From Andalucia godoyi (lineage: Eukaryota > Discoba > Jakobea > Jakobida > Andaluciidae), in contig VRVR01000053.1 in NCBI GenBank assembly GCA_009859145.1, forward strand, positions 1-64,000: a stretch of DNA of 64,000 bases, given 5' to 3'. The notes under the pieces were generated by a model. That model was not told where the DNA came from. It did not search any database and saw nothing but the letters and a program-made list of their open reading frames with translations. Within the stretch, counting starts at the first letter, position 1. Every line of letters starts with the position of its first letter. The position numbers were made by a program, and so were the translations under genes. Shown here in pieces: positions 9,760-21,600 of the stretch.

Positions 9760-10102
9760 ACTGAGCTCGGCTCTTCGTTCTTATGCGTCGTCTTTCTTTT
9801 ATTGCTGCTCCTCGAAATGCACCTCCACGGTTTCTGCTAGTCGAGGGATCGACCATTGAGAGAAGGGCCGAGTTCCTTCCCTTCTTTTTTCTTTCCTTCT
9901 TTTCTTTTGGCGTCAAATGATGCATGCGTTTTCCAAACGGACAGCAGCGACAATTTGTTTTACTTTAAAATAATCATTCTGATATAATATATTTTTATTA
10001 TTATTATTATTATTATTTGGGAAGCACCTGCCTTTCGTGGTGGCGACACAGTCTGGGGTGTTGAAGGCAAGAACAGAGGGAGGTAGGGGATTGGGGAGGA
10101 AA
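9760..10102. other. Divergent intergenic region with ATT repeat
   Basis: Between the NDUFAF4-like gene and the D-serine dehydratase gene. It holds a (TTA)n run at about 9994-10016 and a polypurine leader before ATG 10103. No gene is seen. Confidence 0.45.
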
Positions 10103-10507
10103 ATGGAAGATCTCGACACACCAGCGTTTGTCGTGAGACTGGAAGTGTGCCAGCGGAATTGTGAACGAATGCTCGAAACAGCACGGCAGAACGGAGTGAA
10201 GCTGCGACCGCATGTGAAGACTCACAAGACTGTGGAACTTGGGTTGCTGCAAGTCGGTGGTGACCGATCGCGAGGCATTGTGTGCTCGACGATCGCTGAA
10301 TGCAAGCACTTTTTAAGCCACGGCTTCTTGGATGTGCTGTACGGAGTCCCCGTTTCCGAGGCGAAAGTCCGACGCATTGCCGAACTGCGACTCGCATTTC
10401 CCGATGCACAAATCCATTTCATGATTGACCACATCGATCATGTTCGTATGTGCGAGTCGCTTGTCTCGCAATCCAAAGTTGAGCATCTCCATCCTCTCCA
10501 TCAGCAT

Positions 10508-10538
<31 letters not shown>

Positions 10539-11293
10539 GTCCATTTTCAGTGTTTCTCAAGATTGACTGTGGATATCATCGTGCGGGTGTGGAACCGATG
10601 TCTGCCGAGGCTGCGGAGTTGATGAACGCAGTGGCGCTATCGAGCAATGCCATTACTTTGAAAGGACTGTATGTACATGGCGGCCACTCGTACGGAGCAC
10701 GGAATGACAGTCAGATCCGGCAAGTTGCGGAGGCGGAACGAAATGCTCTGATCGAGTCTGCAAAGCTTCTGCAGTCTTTGGCACCAGGAAGGGACTGGAC
10801 ATCGCTGGATTTGTGCATGGGATCCACTCCAACATGCAACGTCTTTGGCTCGATGGACCAAATCACAGAGATACATCCTGGGAACTACGTCTTCTTCGAC
10901 GCAATGCAGTGCGAAATCGGCTCGTGCAGACTCGACCAAGTCGCGTGCTTTGTCTTGTCGCGTGTCATCAGCAAGCATGTCTCAGATGGCAAGAAGAGGA
11001 TCCTTGTTGACGCCGGTGCGCTTGCACTGTCCAAAGATCCCGGATGCTCTTCCAAGACGTCCCCACTGTATGGCGTCATTCTAGACCGCCCAGACTGGAT
11101 GCTTGTGTCCATTTCTCAAGAAATGGGCATCATTTTGGTTCCGGATTCATGCGACCTGGACGCTATTCCAATCGGAATGCTTCTCAAAATCCTCCCACAG
11201 CATTCTTGCTTGTCGGCTGCGCTCTTTGACAAGTACGTCGTCACGGAAAATGACATGATTGTGGACACTATCCGACCCGCCCGCGGCTGGTGA
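10103..11293 (+). CDS. D-serine dehydratase / D-threonine aldolase family enzyme
   Basis: 396 residues from the only plausible ATG (10103). The protein begins MEDLDTPAFVV and has the alanine-racemase-like PLP barrel; the PLP lysine lies in KLRPHVKTHKT. Toward the C-terminus LKILPQHSCLSAALFDKYVV contains the His and Cys used by eukaryotic DSD1 enzymes to bind zinc, which favours D-serine dehydratase (D-serine to pyruvate and ammonia) over D-threonine aldolase. A His/Gln tract (HQHHHHQQQQQQQ, 10501-10535) is inserted between strands and is probably a surface loop. A role in D-amino acid catabolism in the cytosol is likely. Confidence 0.85.
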
Positions 11294-12061
11294 CAGGCGC
11301 CATTTCTGGAACATCACGCTGGCACTCACCTTAACGGTGCATTTTCTTGCGTTAAGTACTTTGCTTTAGGTACTGCTTGTGTGTTTGCAATCGCCTGTCT
11401 CCGTGAGTGGGCTGTTCGTAGAAGATGACGCTTCTGGAGAGAAGGTCTGCGGGAATCCGAAGAACCGATTTTTGTTCCGTGCAAGCAACTTTTGAACTGT
11501 TCTCATCGGGTTATATTTCGTTTTTCATCTTTTTGACAAAAATGCTAGAAACCTCAACGCAGGGTTTGCCCCCGTCATCCGATCTAGAACTGTGTCAAGT
11601 AAAGAAACACTTCCCTCTCTTTTCCCTCGGAGGCATGCTCGAAACTGCACGAACGATCCGAAAAAGAAGCGCGATGGTTCAAGCCAGGTGCTTCCGAAAC
11701 GGGCCGCGAGCGGAAAAGCCGCACAGTGCATCCGCACTGCTCACCAACGACTCTACAACACCCAAGGTGAGAGAGACGATCGGTTTTGCAGGATCGATCG
11801 TCGTGCAACACTGCAATATCATACCAATTAGAACCAATTAGTATAATGCGTGTTTGGGTAAAAAAGGTGTGATTCCGATAGTTTTCTTGTTTTTCAGCAT
11901 TCTTTTTTCTTTTTTCTTTTTTCTGTTTTCTTTTTTTTTTTTTGGTAGTTTTGAAATTCCGGTTTTCTCTCTGCGCTCATCGCTGTGCATTGTCTCTTGT
12001 ATCTCTTCTTCAGGCTGCGGTTTCATTCTGTGTTGCTGAATGCTTTGCTTGCAGTCAAAAA
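11294..12061. other. Intergenic stretch with a possible first exon and intron for the next gene
   Basis: The downstream half contains a good splice pair: donor AAG|GTGAGA at 11766/11767 and acceptor TCTTCTTCAG|G at 12013/12014, after a long pyrimidine tract (11880-11945). Removing the 247 nt joins an upstream open frame (ATG at 11425, 11539 or 11635) in phase to the ATG-containing exon of the membrane protein at 12062. The upstream frame has no recognisable domain, so a 5'UTR intron is equally possible. Confidence 0.35.
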
Positions 12062-13252
12062 ATGAGTTTGGGTTATGAACAAGAGTTTGACAAGTCTTTT
12101 CTTCGGAACGATGCCGATCGGCAGCAGCGGCAGATCAAGAGCCTGTTTGAGCATATGCAGAAGTTTCTGACAGTTGCGTGTCTGCAGCCTTGTAAATCGG
12201 CCACCGTGAACGCATTTACGTTTGTGATCGCGGTCGCACTAGCCTTGATTTTAGTCGCGTGCGCAGTGGTGTCTTTCATGCGATACAGAACGTCGAATCT
12301 TCTGTCGGACTTGGTGAGTGGAATATGGTTCCTGGAGGGCGCCGTGTTCATCGTGATATTCCGTGTCATAAACCGGAAGCCGCAGTTCACATTTGACGCA
12401 AATGTCATCGATGACTTGTTTCCTGGTCGCGATCATCCTTTGTATCAGAAAGTGCTTGCAAGATGCAGTCGGATTCGCATCACCGTTCTCATCTCGGTGA
12501 TCCTAGCGTATACCTTCTTGATTCTCAATATCGTCATCCCGACTGTTGCGGCCACTATTACTGCTGAGTCGGATGACGGAACGTCAATACAGCTGCTCCC
12601 GATGCCTCTGTTTTTCTTGGCACTGTATGGATGTACGTTTGTGCAGCCGTTTCAAGCAGCGTGGATCGTGTCATTCGCAAAAATTGTCCAGACAGTGATG
12701 CACACTCTGAAGAAGGAGATTGAAAGCGAGAATATAGGCCTCTCCACGGACGACGCGCTAGAGTACTTTGGCAAGATCCAGAGACATGTAGAGCAAGTGA
12801 ATCGGGTCTTCCGTCTCTACTTTCTGTTCATGACGTTCTCTGGACATTTTCTCATCGCCGTGCTGCTGGCAGGACAGATCTTGTTTGATGCTCCTTGGGG
12901 CAATATTGGATGGATGATGAGTTTATTCTGGTGGTTCGGCTCCGCTTTTGTATTCATATTCTCCACCAGTTTCCACGCGTCCTCTGTTCACAGCATGAAT
13001 CGCAGGATCTCCAAGGCCTTGTTGCGGAGCAGCAGAGCAGAATTCGGACGCAGGTCGATGGATGCTCAGAAGATCGGCATCTTTGTGCAAAGAGTTGATG
13101 CCGTTGATCCCATGGGCTTCACGGTGGGACCTTCGCAACTGTTCATCACTTCATCCATGATGGCCAAGATCGCCGTGCTCATGGTGACGTACTTTATTGC
13201 TATCTGGGAGTTGCAACGCTCTGGAAATTATAATTTTTCATCCAAGAACTAG
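12062..13252 (+). CDS. Multi-pass membrane protein, gustatory-receptor-like candidate
   Basis: 396 residues from ATG 12062. Hydrophobic segments lie near residues 46-66, 80-96, 130-155, 175-200, 260-280, 290-315 and 360-380. The last segment is preceded by QRVDAVDPMGFTVGPSQLFI, then TSSMMAKIAVLMVTYFIAIW. That arrangement (a G/F-rich strand, a short helix, then a final TM with TY) resembles the C-terminus of insect gustatory receptors and the GRL proteins reported from protists and plants (DUF3537). If so, it would be a cation channel at the plasma membrane. No close family could be confirmed by eye. It is convergent with bestrophin. Confidence 0.45.
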   Translation: MSLGYEQEFDKSFLRNDADRQQRQIKSLFEHMQKFLTVACLQPCKSATVNAFTFVIAVALALILVACAVVSFMRYRTSNLLSDLVSGIWFLEGAVFIVIFRVINRKPQFTFDANVIDDLFPGRDHPLYQKVLARCSRIRITVLISVILAYTFLILNIVIPTVAATITAESDDGTSIQLLPMPLFFLALYGCTFVQPFQAAWIVSFAKIVQTVMHTLKKEIESENIGLSTDDALEYFGKIQRHVEQVNRVFRLYFLFMTFSGHFLIAVLLAGQILFDAPWGNIGWMMSLFWWFGSAFVFIFSTSFHASSVHSMNRRISKALLRSSRAEFGRRSMDAQKIGIFVQRVDAVDPMGFTVGPSQLFITSSMMAKIAVLMVTYFIAIWELQRSGNYNFSSKN

Positions 13253-13447
13253 AGCATGCGCCGCTCTATGGGGATGCGTCGGTTGTTTGATGAATATATT
13301 AGTTAATATAAATTTTGTTAAAAAGAAGAAGAAAAAAAGGAAGGAAGAGAAGAGAAGAAAATGTGAGATGCACGCACGCATGGAGGCTGATTCCCGCCTC
13401 GGATGCGTGTTCGGGTTTTGATGCGACTGGTCTGTGGCAGTAGACGG

Positions 13448-14559
<1,112 letters not shown>

Positions 14560-15109
14560 AAAAAACCAAAGATTAATTACTCTTATAAGCCCAACAATAT
14601 TCGTTTGGAAATGCTGAAGGAACCGCGAAACATGCTTTTTTGGAAACTCGCGTTCGAATACAATGAACGGAATCCGCACACGGAATCCAATTTTCAAAAA
14701 ATATTGATAGACAGCGTTTGTACTGTGAGAGTTTGCTGGGAAACCAAAATTCAAAGACCGCGTCAAAAACAGTCGTAAAATCAGTCAGCGGGTCGGCTTT
14801 TTTCCTTTTTCGGACGGGTTTTATTCCCGACTTTGCAGGTCCAACCGCGTGTTTTTCGCATGTTTGCTGATAGATTTTTCGACCGTGAACTCCTATTATT
14901 ATGATTATTATGATTATTATGATTATTGTTATGATTATTATTAGTTCTCTGTCCCATTCTCCCGCCTCTCTTCCATTTCAAAGTTCGCTATCAACTCACC
15001 CGACCGAGTCTTGCGATTCCAAAGAACCTCAAAAAAGAAAAAGAAAAGAAAGAAAAAAGAGAAGGAATCGCACACAGGAGGGGTGGTTTCAAAGGGGAGA
15101 AAACACTCG
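14560..15109. other. Intergenic region between bestrophin leader and next membrane gene
   Basis: Includes a (GATTATTAT)n-like tandem stretch at about 14894-14942 and an A/G-rich leader (15027-15070) before ATG 15110. No gene is seen. Confidence 0.45.
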
Positions 15110-16747
15110 ATGATGCACAGTAGTTCACAAGGGGCGTCTTATTGCCCGAAGCCAAACCACACTCTGGCAAATGCACAAGGTATTCGGTTTTCCAAGCAGC
15201 GGATATTCTCGCTCATGATGTTCTTGTTGATTCTGGCGCCATTATGCGTTGTGTTGTGGTTGTCACTTCCTCTGTCGACGCCGCAGTCATCCTCCATGTC
15301 ATTCCCGCTCTATTGCTTGTTTTTCTTCTTTTATATTTATCCGTCGATCGCAGTTGGCCACTTCATGCTGGGCACCCGGCTTCCCGTTGTCCGCATTCGC
15401 GACCAAGCTTGGTGGCATCTTGTCGGCTCCGTCCCGTCTTTCGTGCTGCTCGTCATTTTGCAAGGCTATCTTTCGGACTACTATCTGATCATTGTCAGCT
15501 TGGTTTCCGCAACATCGTTCATCATTCTCATTCCAACCGTCATTCTACACGCCTGGTACAGATTCCTTCATCCAAGTACCTACACGCTGCTGTCAAATGC
15601 ACAAGGCAGCGAGGGGGGCTGGAAGTCCAAGACTCCGTTGACGTCGAGCGCAAACTTTTCAGACATTGGAGTGAAAACCTTGAACGAACCGCTGGTATCT
15701 GCAAAGGAATGGGATGATTCGGGAGCAAGTCTTGGGCAGAAGAGCATCAGCGGCGTGTGGCACCTGACTGCATTTCGAACACTTCTGCAATCTGCACCAA
15801 CAATTCCCCTCACAAAGGCAGATCTCAAGGCAAAATCGATCTTTTGTGCCGCCTTGTACATGACTCTGATTTGTTGCTACGCTTGGTGCTGGATCTTTTC
15901 GTACTTGTTTGGACTGTATTTCAAATCAAGCACTCTAACTGATTCTGATACCAAGAGCTTTGAACTTCAGCTCTCCGGTGCTGCATTGTTTGCATTTCTG
16001 TTTTCGCTGAGCTTCGTTCCCTTTCGGGGGTTCCTTGGGTTTTTGGTTCGTAGGTCCTGCGGGGCAGCTTCCGTCATGGATGTCGACATGTGGACGGACG
16101 ATGATTCCGCAGACGCCAAAGAGTTCTACTCGTCTGTGGGCGTCGAAGCTTGTGCCTCTTTTTTCTTGGAACTCATTTTTTTCGTCTTCTTCCGCAACCT
16201 CTTCTCGGACATACACACCATTCCCGTGTTTTTGGTGATGGAGTCCACAAAGTATGTTGTCGAAGATGTCACTCGATTCTTTCTTCCCCTGTCAGAGAAG
16301 TGGTATGTCTTTCGCTTGCGGTACTTGCGTACAATCCCGGTCATTGGGCGACTGTTTTTCAGCACGTCGGCGCGGTCATTTGAAGAAGAGGTTTTCAACA
16401 AGGCATTTTCGTACACAACCCATGTATTTGCGAGCATGTCTTCGGGAATATCATATATTGTCATGTTGATTGTTCTGCGATTCAACTATAATTCGCAGTT
16501 TTTTCCGTATGCGGAACTGTCGGAAAAGGACTTCTTAATGCTGTTGTCCTTTTACGGGATGAGTTTCGGGTTTATGCTCATCAACATGCTCGGCATGTCG
16601 TGGTACTTGTCCGCACGATACAATTTAGACCTGCTTTCGCTAGGATGGTTTCCCTTTGTGAAGAACCGCGTTGCAATGATTTGTCTAGTGTTTATGACAC
16701 CTCACATCATGCAAGACGTCTATCTGTCCGCAATTACATACAAATAA
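15110..16747 (+). CDS. Multi-pass membrane protein of unknown family
   Basis: 545 residues from ATG 15110; the frame is open upstream but there it is a lysine-rich low-complexity translation with no ATG. Around nine hydrophobic segments are visible, for example IFSLMMFLLILAPLCVVLWL near residue 35, FPLYCLFFFFYIYPSIAVG, and three in the C-terminal 150 residues. A hydrophilic loop of about 80 residues (STYTLLSNAQ...) separates the first four from the rest. No family motif was recognised. The gene is convergent with the acyltransferase, with only 85 bp between stop codons. Confidence 0.7.
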   Translation: MMHSSSQGASYCPKPNHTLANAQGIRFSKQRIFSLMMFLLILAPLCVVLWLSLPLSTPQSSSMSFPLYCLFFFFYIYPSIAVGHFMLGTRLPVVRIRDQAWWHLVGSVPSFVLLVILQGYLSDYYLIIVSLVSATSFIILIPTVILHAWYRFLHPSTYTLLSNAQGSEGGWKSKTPLTSSANFSDIGVKTLNEPLVSAKEWDDSGASLGQKSISGVWHLTAFRTLLQSAPTIPLTKADLKAKSIFCAALYMTLICCYAWCWIFSYLFGLYFKSSTLTDSDTKSFELQLSGAALFAFLFSLSFVPFRGFLGFLVRRSCGAASVMDVDMWTDDDSADAKEFYSSVGVEACASFFLELIFFVFFRNLFSDIHTIPVFLVMESTKYVVEDVTRFFLPLSEKWYVFRLRYLRTIPVIGRLFFSTSARSFEEEVFNKAFSYTTHVFASMSSGISYIVMLIVLRFNYNSQFFPYAELSEKDFLMLLSFYGMSFGFMLINMLGMSWYLSARYNLDLLSLGWFPFVKNRVAMICLVFMTPHIMQDVYLSAITYK

Positions 16748-16832
16748 AGCAGATTGCATGTCGCTGCTGCTGCTGCTGCGTCAGCACCTGGATTGCTGCT
16801 TTTTTTCGTTTTTTTTTTTTTTTTTTTGGTCC

Positions 16833-18419
16833 TCAGCGGTCGAGCGACAGCACATTTCGGGAAGCTAACAGCCGCAGAAACAGGTCTAAAAACCGCTGGC
16901 AGACTCCAGTTCCTGCCAAGAGCGGCTCAGAAGCACTGACGGTAATCTGCATCCCTTGTGGGAACGCGACAATGCAAACTCGAAGCAGCGGACCCCACGA
17001 TCCATGCAGAACATCAAAATCGACCTCCGTGACAGAATTAGCAATGGCTGTCTTGCTCATCGCTGCATAATCAATGTAAATCAATTCACAATCGCACCAA
17101 CGACCTTCTGGCCTGTCCGCCGCAATCTGACTATGAACGAGGTCCAGCGAGGTTGCTCTGGACAGCAACCCCAGAGTCTCGTGGTCTCTCGACCGGTTGC
17201 CCTCGATGTCCACAAGCGCTGCTTCAGCCAAAGCCCACAGAGCATCCTCTCCGACTGAATCCATTGTCGCAACGGATTGGAGATCTTGGCAATCAAATGG
17301 CACTATGTGATGCATGCTAAAATTCCCTAGCAATAGAGGCGATGATGCCGCAGAGTTTGGATTTGCAACGAATCGCTGCTGCACGAAAATGCGGTGTGAC
17401 AGCGGCAATGCGACGGTGATGGGGCCTTTCACTTCAGGACCGAGGAAACAAGACAGGCACACCGCGCTGGTTGCCGCGAGCATCGACACAACCGAGCACC
17501 CGTGTTCGTCACACGCCTCTCGCATTCGCAGTGCCGACTTCGCGTCGATGGCGTTGCGGGTGACCGTTGAAGTGCCCGTTGCTGATCTTGAAGACTGGTT
17601 ACGAGAAAGGTGTGGCGCAAGAGCCAAGGAAGTGACTGGTCTCGTGGAGCCAGAGAGATACGGGGTGGACTCCATGCCTGTCCATTCTGAGATTATGTTC
17701 CAAAGAGTAGGTCGAACATCGATCAGTCGTTCAAGAGGCAGAACAGACTTGTCTTCGAGTTCGAAGACCGTTTCGGGGTATGACTCTCCCATTGTGGTCA
17801 TCAGAAATGCGTTGAGGAATTCAAATCCAGAAAACGCGTCTCCCAAAACGCGGTGGTAAGAAAGCAGAACAACCACGCGTGCAGGCGACATGAGCAACGA
17901 AATGCGAAACATGAACTCGCCACCCTTGGTTTTTTGGAGGCTCTCGAGATCTGCTCTTCGTCGTTGCTCAATGATTCCCTCGTCGACGCCATGTGGAGCG
18001 GAATCAGAAAACGACACAGCCTTGTTGAGAAGCATCGCATTTTGAGGAGATACGTGCCGAAGAACCATCGCTGGATCGCCGGGGTCAAACGACAAGCAAA
18101 ACCGTCCAGCTTTCCGCAGCGTTGAGCCGACGCACGCCTTCATCGCTGCCAATGAGAACTTCGCCGTTTGAGACCGATGAAACTCGCTGTTCGGAATCAC
18201 CAACCGTAAGCTGCATACAGGATTTGACTTCCCGGGAACGACGTGCAGAATGTCCAACACTCCGAGCGGCACCGGCTGGGAATCCATCGATGAGGATGAA
18301 TGGCTCGCAAATGCACGGAGCCATGCCGCCACGACCGGAGCCTTCCCAAGCTTGTACGTCTGCAATACATAAATAAACAGCGTGATGATTACGAAACTCG
18401 ACAGATACCACAGCCACAT
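16833..18419 (-). CDS. Membrane-anchored condensation-domain-like acyltransferase
   Basis: 528 residues. An N-terminal membrane anchor (MWLWYLSSFVIITLFIYVL) precedes a chloramphenicol-acetyltransferase-like fold. The active-site motif SYHRVLGDAFSGFEFLN is a version of HHxxxDG in which the first His is Tyr, as in fungal alcohol acetyltransferases and some mycobacterial condensation-domain acyltransferases. A second landmark, LGNFSMHHIVPF, is in the position of the C-terminal lobe strand. The likely activity is acyl-CoA dependent O- or N-acylation of a small hydrophobic substrate, perhaps an alcohol or glycolipid. Substrate is not inferable. Confidence 0.55.
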   Translation of the reverse strand: MWLWYLSSFVIITLFIYVLQTYKLGKAPVVAAWLRAFASHSSSSMDSQPVPLGVLDILHVVPGKSNPVCSLRLVIPNSEFHRSQTAKFSLAAMKACVGSTLRKAGRFCLSFDPGDPAMVLRHVSPQNAMLLNKAVSFSDSAPHGVDEGIIEQRRRADLESLQKTKGGEFMFRISLLMSPARVVVLLSYHRVLGDAFSGFEFLNAFLMTTMGESYPETVFELEDKSVLPLERLIDVRPTLWNIISEWTGMESTPYLSGSTRPVTSLALAPHLSRNQSSRSATGTSTVTRNAIDAKSALRMREACDEHGCSVVSMLAATSAVCLSCFLGPEVKGPITVALPLSHRIFVQQRFVANPNSAASSPLLLGNFSMHHIVPFDCQDLQSVATMDSVGEDALWALAEAALVDIEGNRSRDHETLGLLSRATSLDLVHSQIAADRPEGRWCDCELIYIDYAAMSKTAIANSVTEVDFDVLHGSWGPLLRVCIVAFPQGMQITVSASEPLLAGTGVCQRFLDLFLRLLASRNVLSLDR

Positions 18420-18680
18420 GGATACTCGCTATTACGGTAATACATACATACATATATACATATGTTATTTGTCGGTACTATGTCTCCTTTTATTCGCATT
18501 TCACATATGACATGAAAAGAGAGCGACCTCAAGTGGAGTCAAGTTCCGCACCTTTTTTGGGCATCAAAAAGGCAGACGGAAAAGTCCGAAAAGGCCGAAT
18601 GGAGATCTTTTCTTGCTGCTGGCTGCGTTTTCGTGTTAGTACAGACATTATCAAAAGAAACGAGAGTCGCAAGACGAAAG

Positions 18681-21600
18681 ATGTCGGCACCAAAGCTTCC
18701 GAATTTTGATTCGGATGACTCAGAAGATGGTTTGGATGTGGATGTGGATGTGGATGTGGATGCCGACGCCGACGCGGCTGATGTGCACAAACCGTTTGAA
18801 GCACTTGCTGTGCTTCATGCATTAAAGAATGATTTTGACCGCGGACTGCAAATCATTGACCCATCCGCGGCAGTGGCGTCTGCATCAGCGTCTGCAATGG
18901 ATGGAACAGATTTTGCAGACGCCGATTTTGGAGTTACCGCAAATCAAAGGTTTCTTACGGAAACCGACTGGAATGCAGCTGCGGAAGATCGAAACCAGCT
19001 GCTGCTCGATGTCGAGCGGGACTTTGATATTTCTGTTCCACCGATCGAGAATGATGATCGACAAGACTCGGCTGGTGCTGCTCGCGCGACAGCCGCCGTA
19101 AAGGACGGAAATGCGTCGACCGCAGTGAGTACTGTGAATGGCGTCGGCAAGTCGCGAAGTGCTGTGAATCGACTGCTGGCCGCTGAGCTTATCGGTGCTT
19201 CGTCAGGGTCGGATAGAAAGAAGCAGCTTCGAAGCCAGTTGTATGGAGTCGACATGAAGGACGAGATTGCTGCGGAAAGAGCTGCGAAACGGGCTCGAAG
19301 AGGTGGAGGAAAGAAAAGAGGAAGAGGGAAACGGCAGCTCCCACCTGAGCTGCAGAACATGATGCGAGTCGCGAATAATCATGTAGCGTTTGGAGACAAC
19401 TTGAAGGAGGCTGCAAAGCTGTGTCTGCAGGTTATTCAAAAGGCACCGGGATTTGCAGAGCCGTATCAAACACTGGCATCAATTTACGATCACGAAGGAA
19501 ACCATCAGCGTTCATTCTCGCTGCTGTTCATGGCGGCACATCTGTCTCCAAAGTCATCCAATCTCTGGATAGACCTGGGGAACAGCCGAGTGTGCACAGC
19601 TTCGCAAAAGGCATATTGCATGTCGCAGCTTATGACACACTGTCGGGATGAGATCACGAAGGACGACGATCAGCTGGCGTTTGTTTATGCAACACGGGCT
19701 TGTGCGTACCGAGATTTGGGGCTGGTGTTTCGGTTTATTGCCGACGCAAAACGGGCGATTGAAAAGTACGCCTCTTTGGGAAGAGTGGAGGAGCTGCTGC
19801 TAATTGTGCAAGATGCTGTTCGCGTGGAGTGTGATCGTCAGAACTTTGCTGATGCCGCGAAACTCTTGGAGCATGTGCTCCAGCTGCTCAAAGTGGATTT
19901 TGACTGCGAACATCAGCCAGCATATTTGTGGACCATCATGAACTTCTACTGCGAATGCCTTGCCATGGACCATCGCTACGGCGACATTGTGGAGAAGATG
20001 GGACGGATCGGTGGAAGTTGCAAAGATGAGATCCCGCTGGAGCTCATTGTGCGATACGCAACTGCGTTCATCCATGCTGGAGAGGTCTCAAGTGCCGAGC
20101 GGGTTTTGCAGCAGTGGTTTTCTCGTAGCGCAAGTCCAGAGGAGTTCGGAGACTTGTACATTGATGTTGGAAACGCGTACTACGATCAAATTGAGTTTCG
20201 CCTTGCTCTCCATTATTATCGACGACTTGTGGATCCGCCTACCCGATTTATGGGGCCGTTTGTCTGGCTCCGGATTGCACACTGTCAGTCAAACCTGCAT
20301 CTTATGGATGACGCCATCGAATCTTTTCGCATGGTACTGAATGATGTGCCGAATAATATGGAAGCCCGATTGGAATTGGCGCGGTTGCTGGAGAGCCAAG
20401 GTCGAAAAGACGAGCTTGTGTTTGTTCTCCGAGACGAGTCGGAGATGAATGCCGCCGAAATCATTAGGAGGTTGGAAGAAAAGGAGCGCTTGCTGAATCG
20501 CATGTCCATGACGGCTTCGACTGGAGCTTCCGGGAGTTTTGCCGCGCGATCTGCAACGACGTCGACTGTGCCCCAGGGTGCAGCAGATGTCGAACGCTTG
20601 AAGCAAGAGATTGATGTCGAGCTACGCTACTTGGCCCAAACGTCTTTGATGCTACTTGATAATCACAACATGGCAGCTTTCATGGAGGCTGCTGTGCCGC
20701 TGTTTCAGCGTGTTCTCTCTCTGCGGGACGAGGATTTTCAATCCAGTTCTCTCTTCTCGGAGTATCGACTTCATTCCCTGTCCACAAAGTCATCTCAACC
20801 GATGTCTGCTCCCGACAAAACACGGCGAAAAGCACCTGCGTGTGGAAAAAGGGCAAGCGAGAAGGATGCTGACGCCGACACGTTGGACGCACTTGACGGT
20901 GCGGATGACGACGAACCGGATGAACTGTCCGTTTCCACTGTTGATCCCGAAAAGCGAAATCTTGTTTTGTGGACGTGGAAGTCTGTTGTGAGTGCCGTTT
21001 CGGAAGAAGGGGCAGTCCGCATGGTAGCAGCACTGTGCCTTTCCTTGCGCGACGTGCGCTCGCTGGTATTTATCATGCAAGTGCTGCATCTCCAGTTGTT
21101 TCGATCCCACAGCTCCGAGTGCGAAATGTTCCGCATTTTGTACGTGCAGATTGCAATGGAGCGTGGTATCTATTTTCAGGCGTTTCTGCAAGCTCGTCAG
21201 CTAATGAGGGAGCGGCCGAGCGCCACGTCTGCTTGGAATCTGGTGGCCAAGACGATTCGCCATCTTCCTGAAGGCTTTTTGCGCCTTCACTACCGGTTTG
21301 CTGCGCGGCTTACCAGATGCGTGGAGCATGACCCGGTGCTCTCCATCAAGTCTGGCCGCGTCTGCCTGTCGGGGATCCGCGAAAGCCAAGCTCTTGACAG
21401 AGATCGGCTGTTCCTCTGCGCCCGGCTTGTTGTTATCAACCATGCGCACTCTGCGTTTCACCGGCATGCCCTTGGAGAGTATTACGCGTTGAGTCTGACG
21501 TATCCCGACGAGCCGCTTGTCCAGTTTTGTTTGGCAACTGCTCTGTTGTCCGTCAGCAGGAACAAGTCAGTTCCCTTCTGGAACCAGATGGCACTGTATG

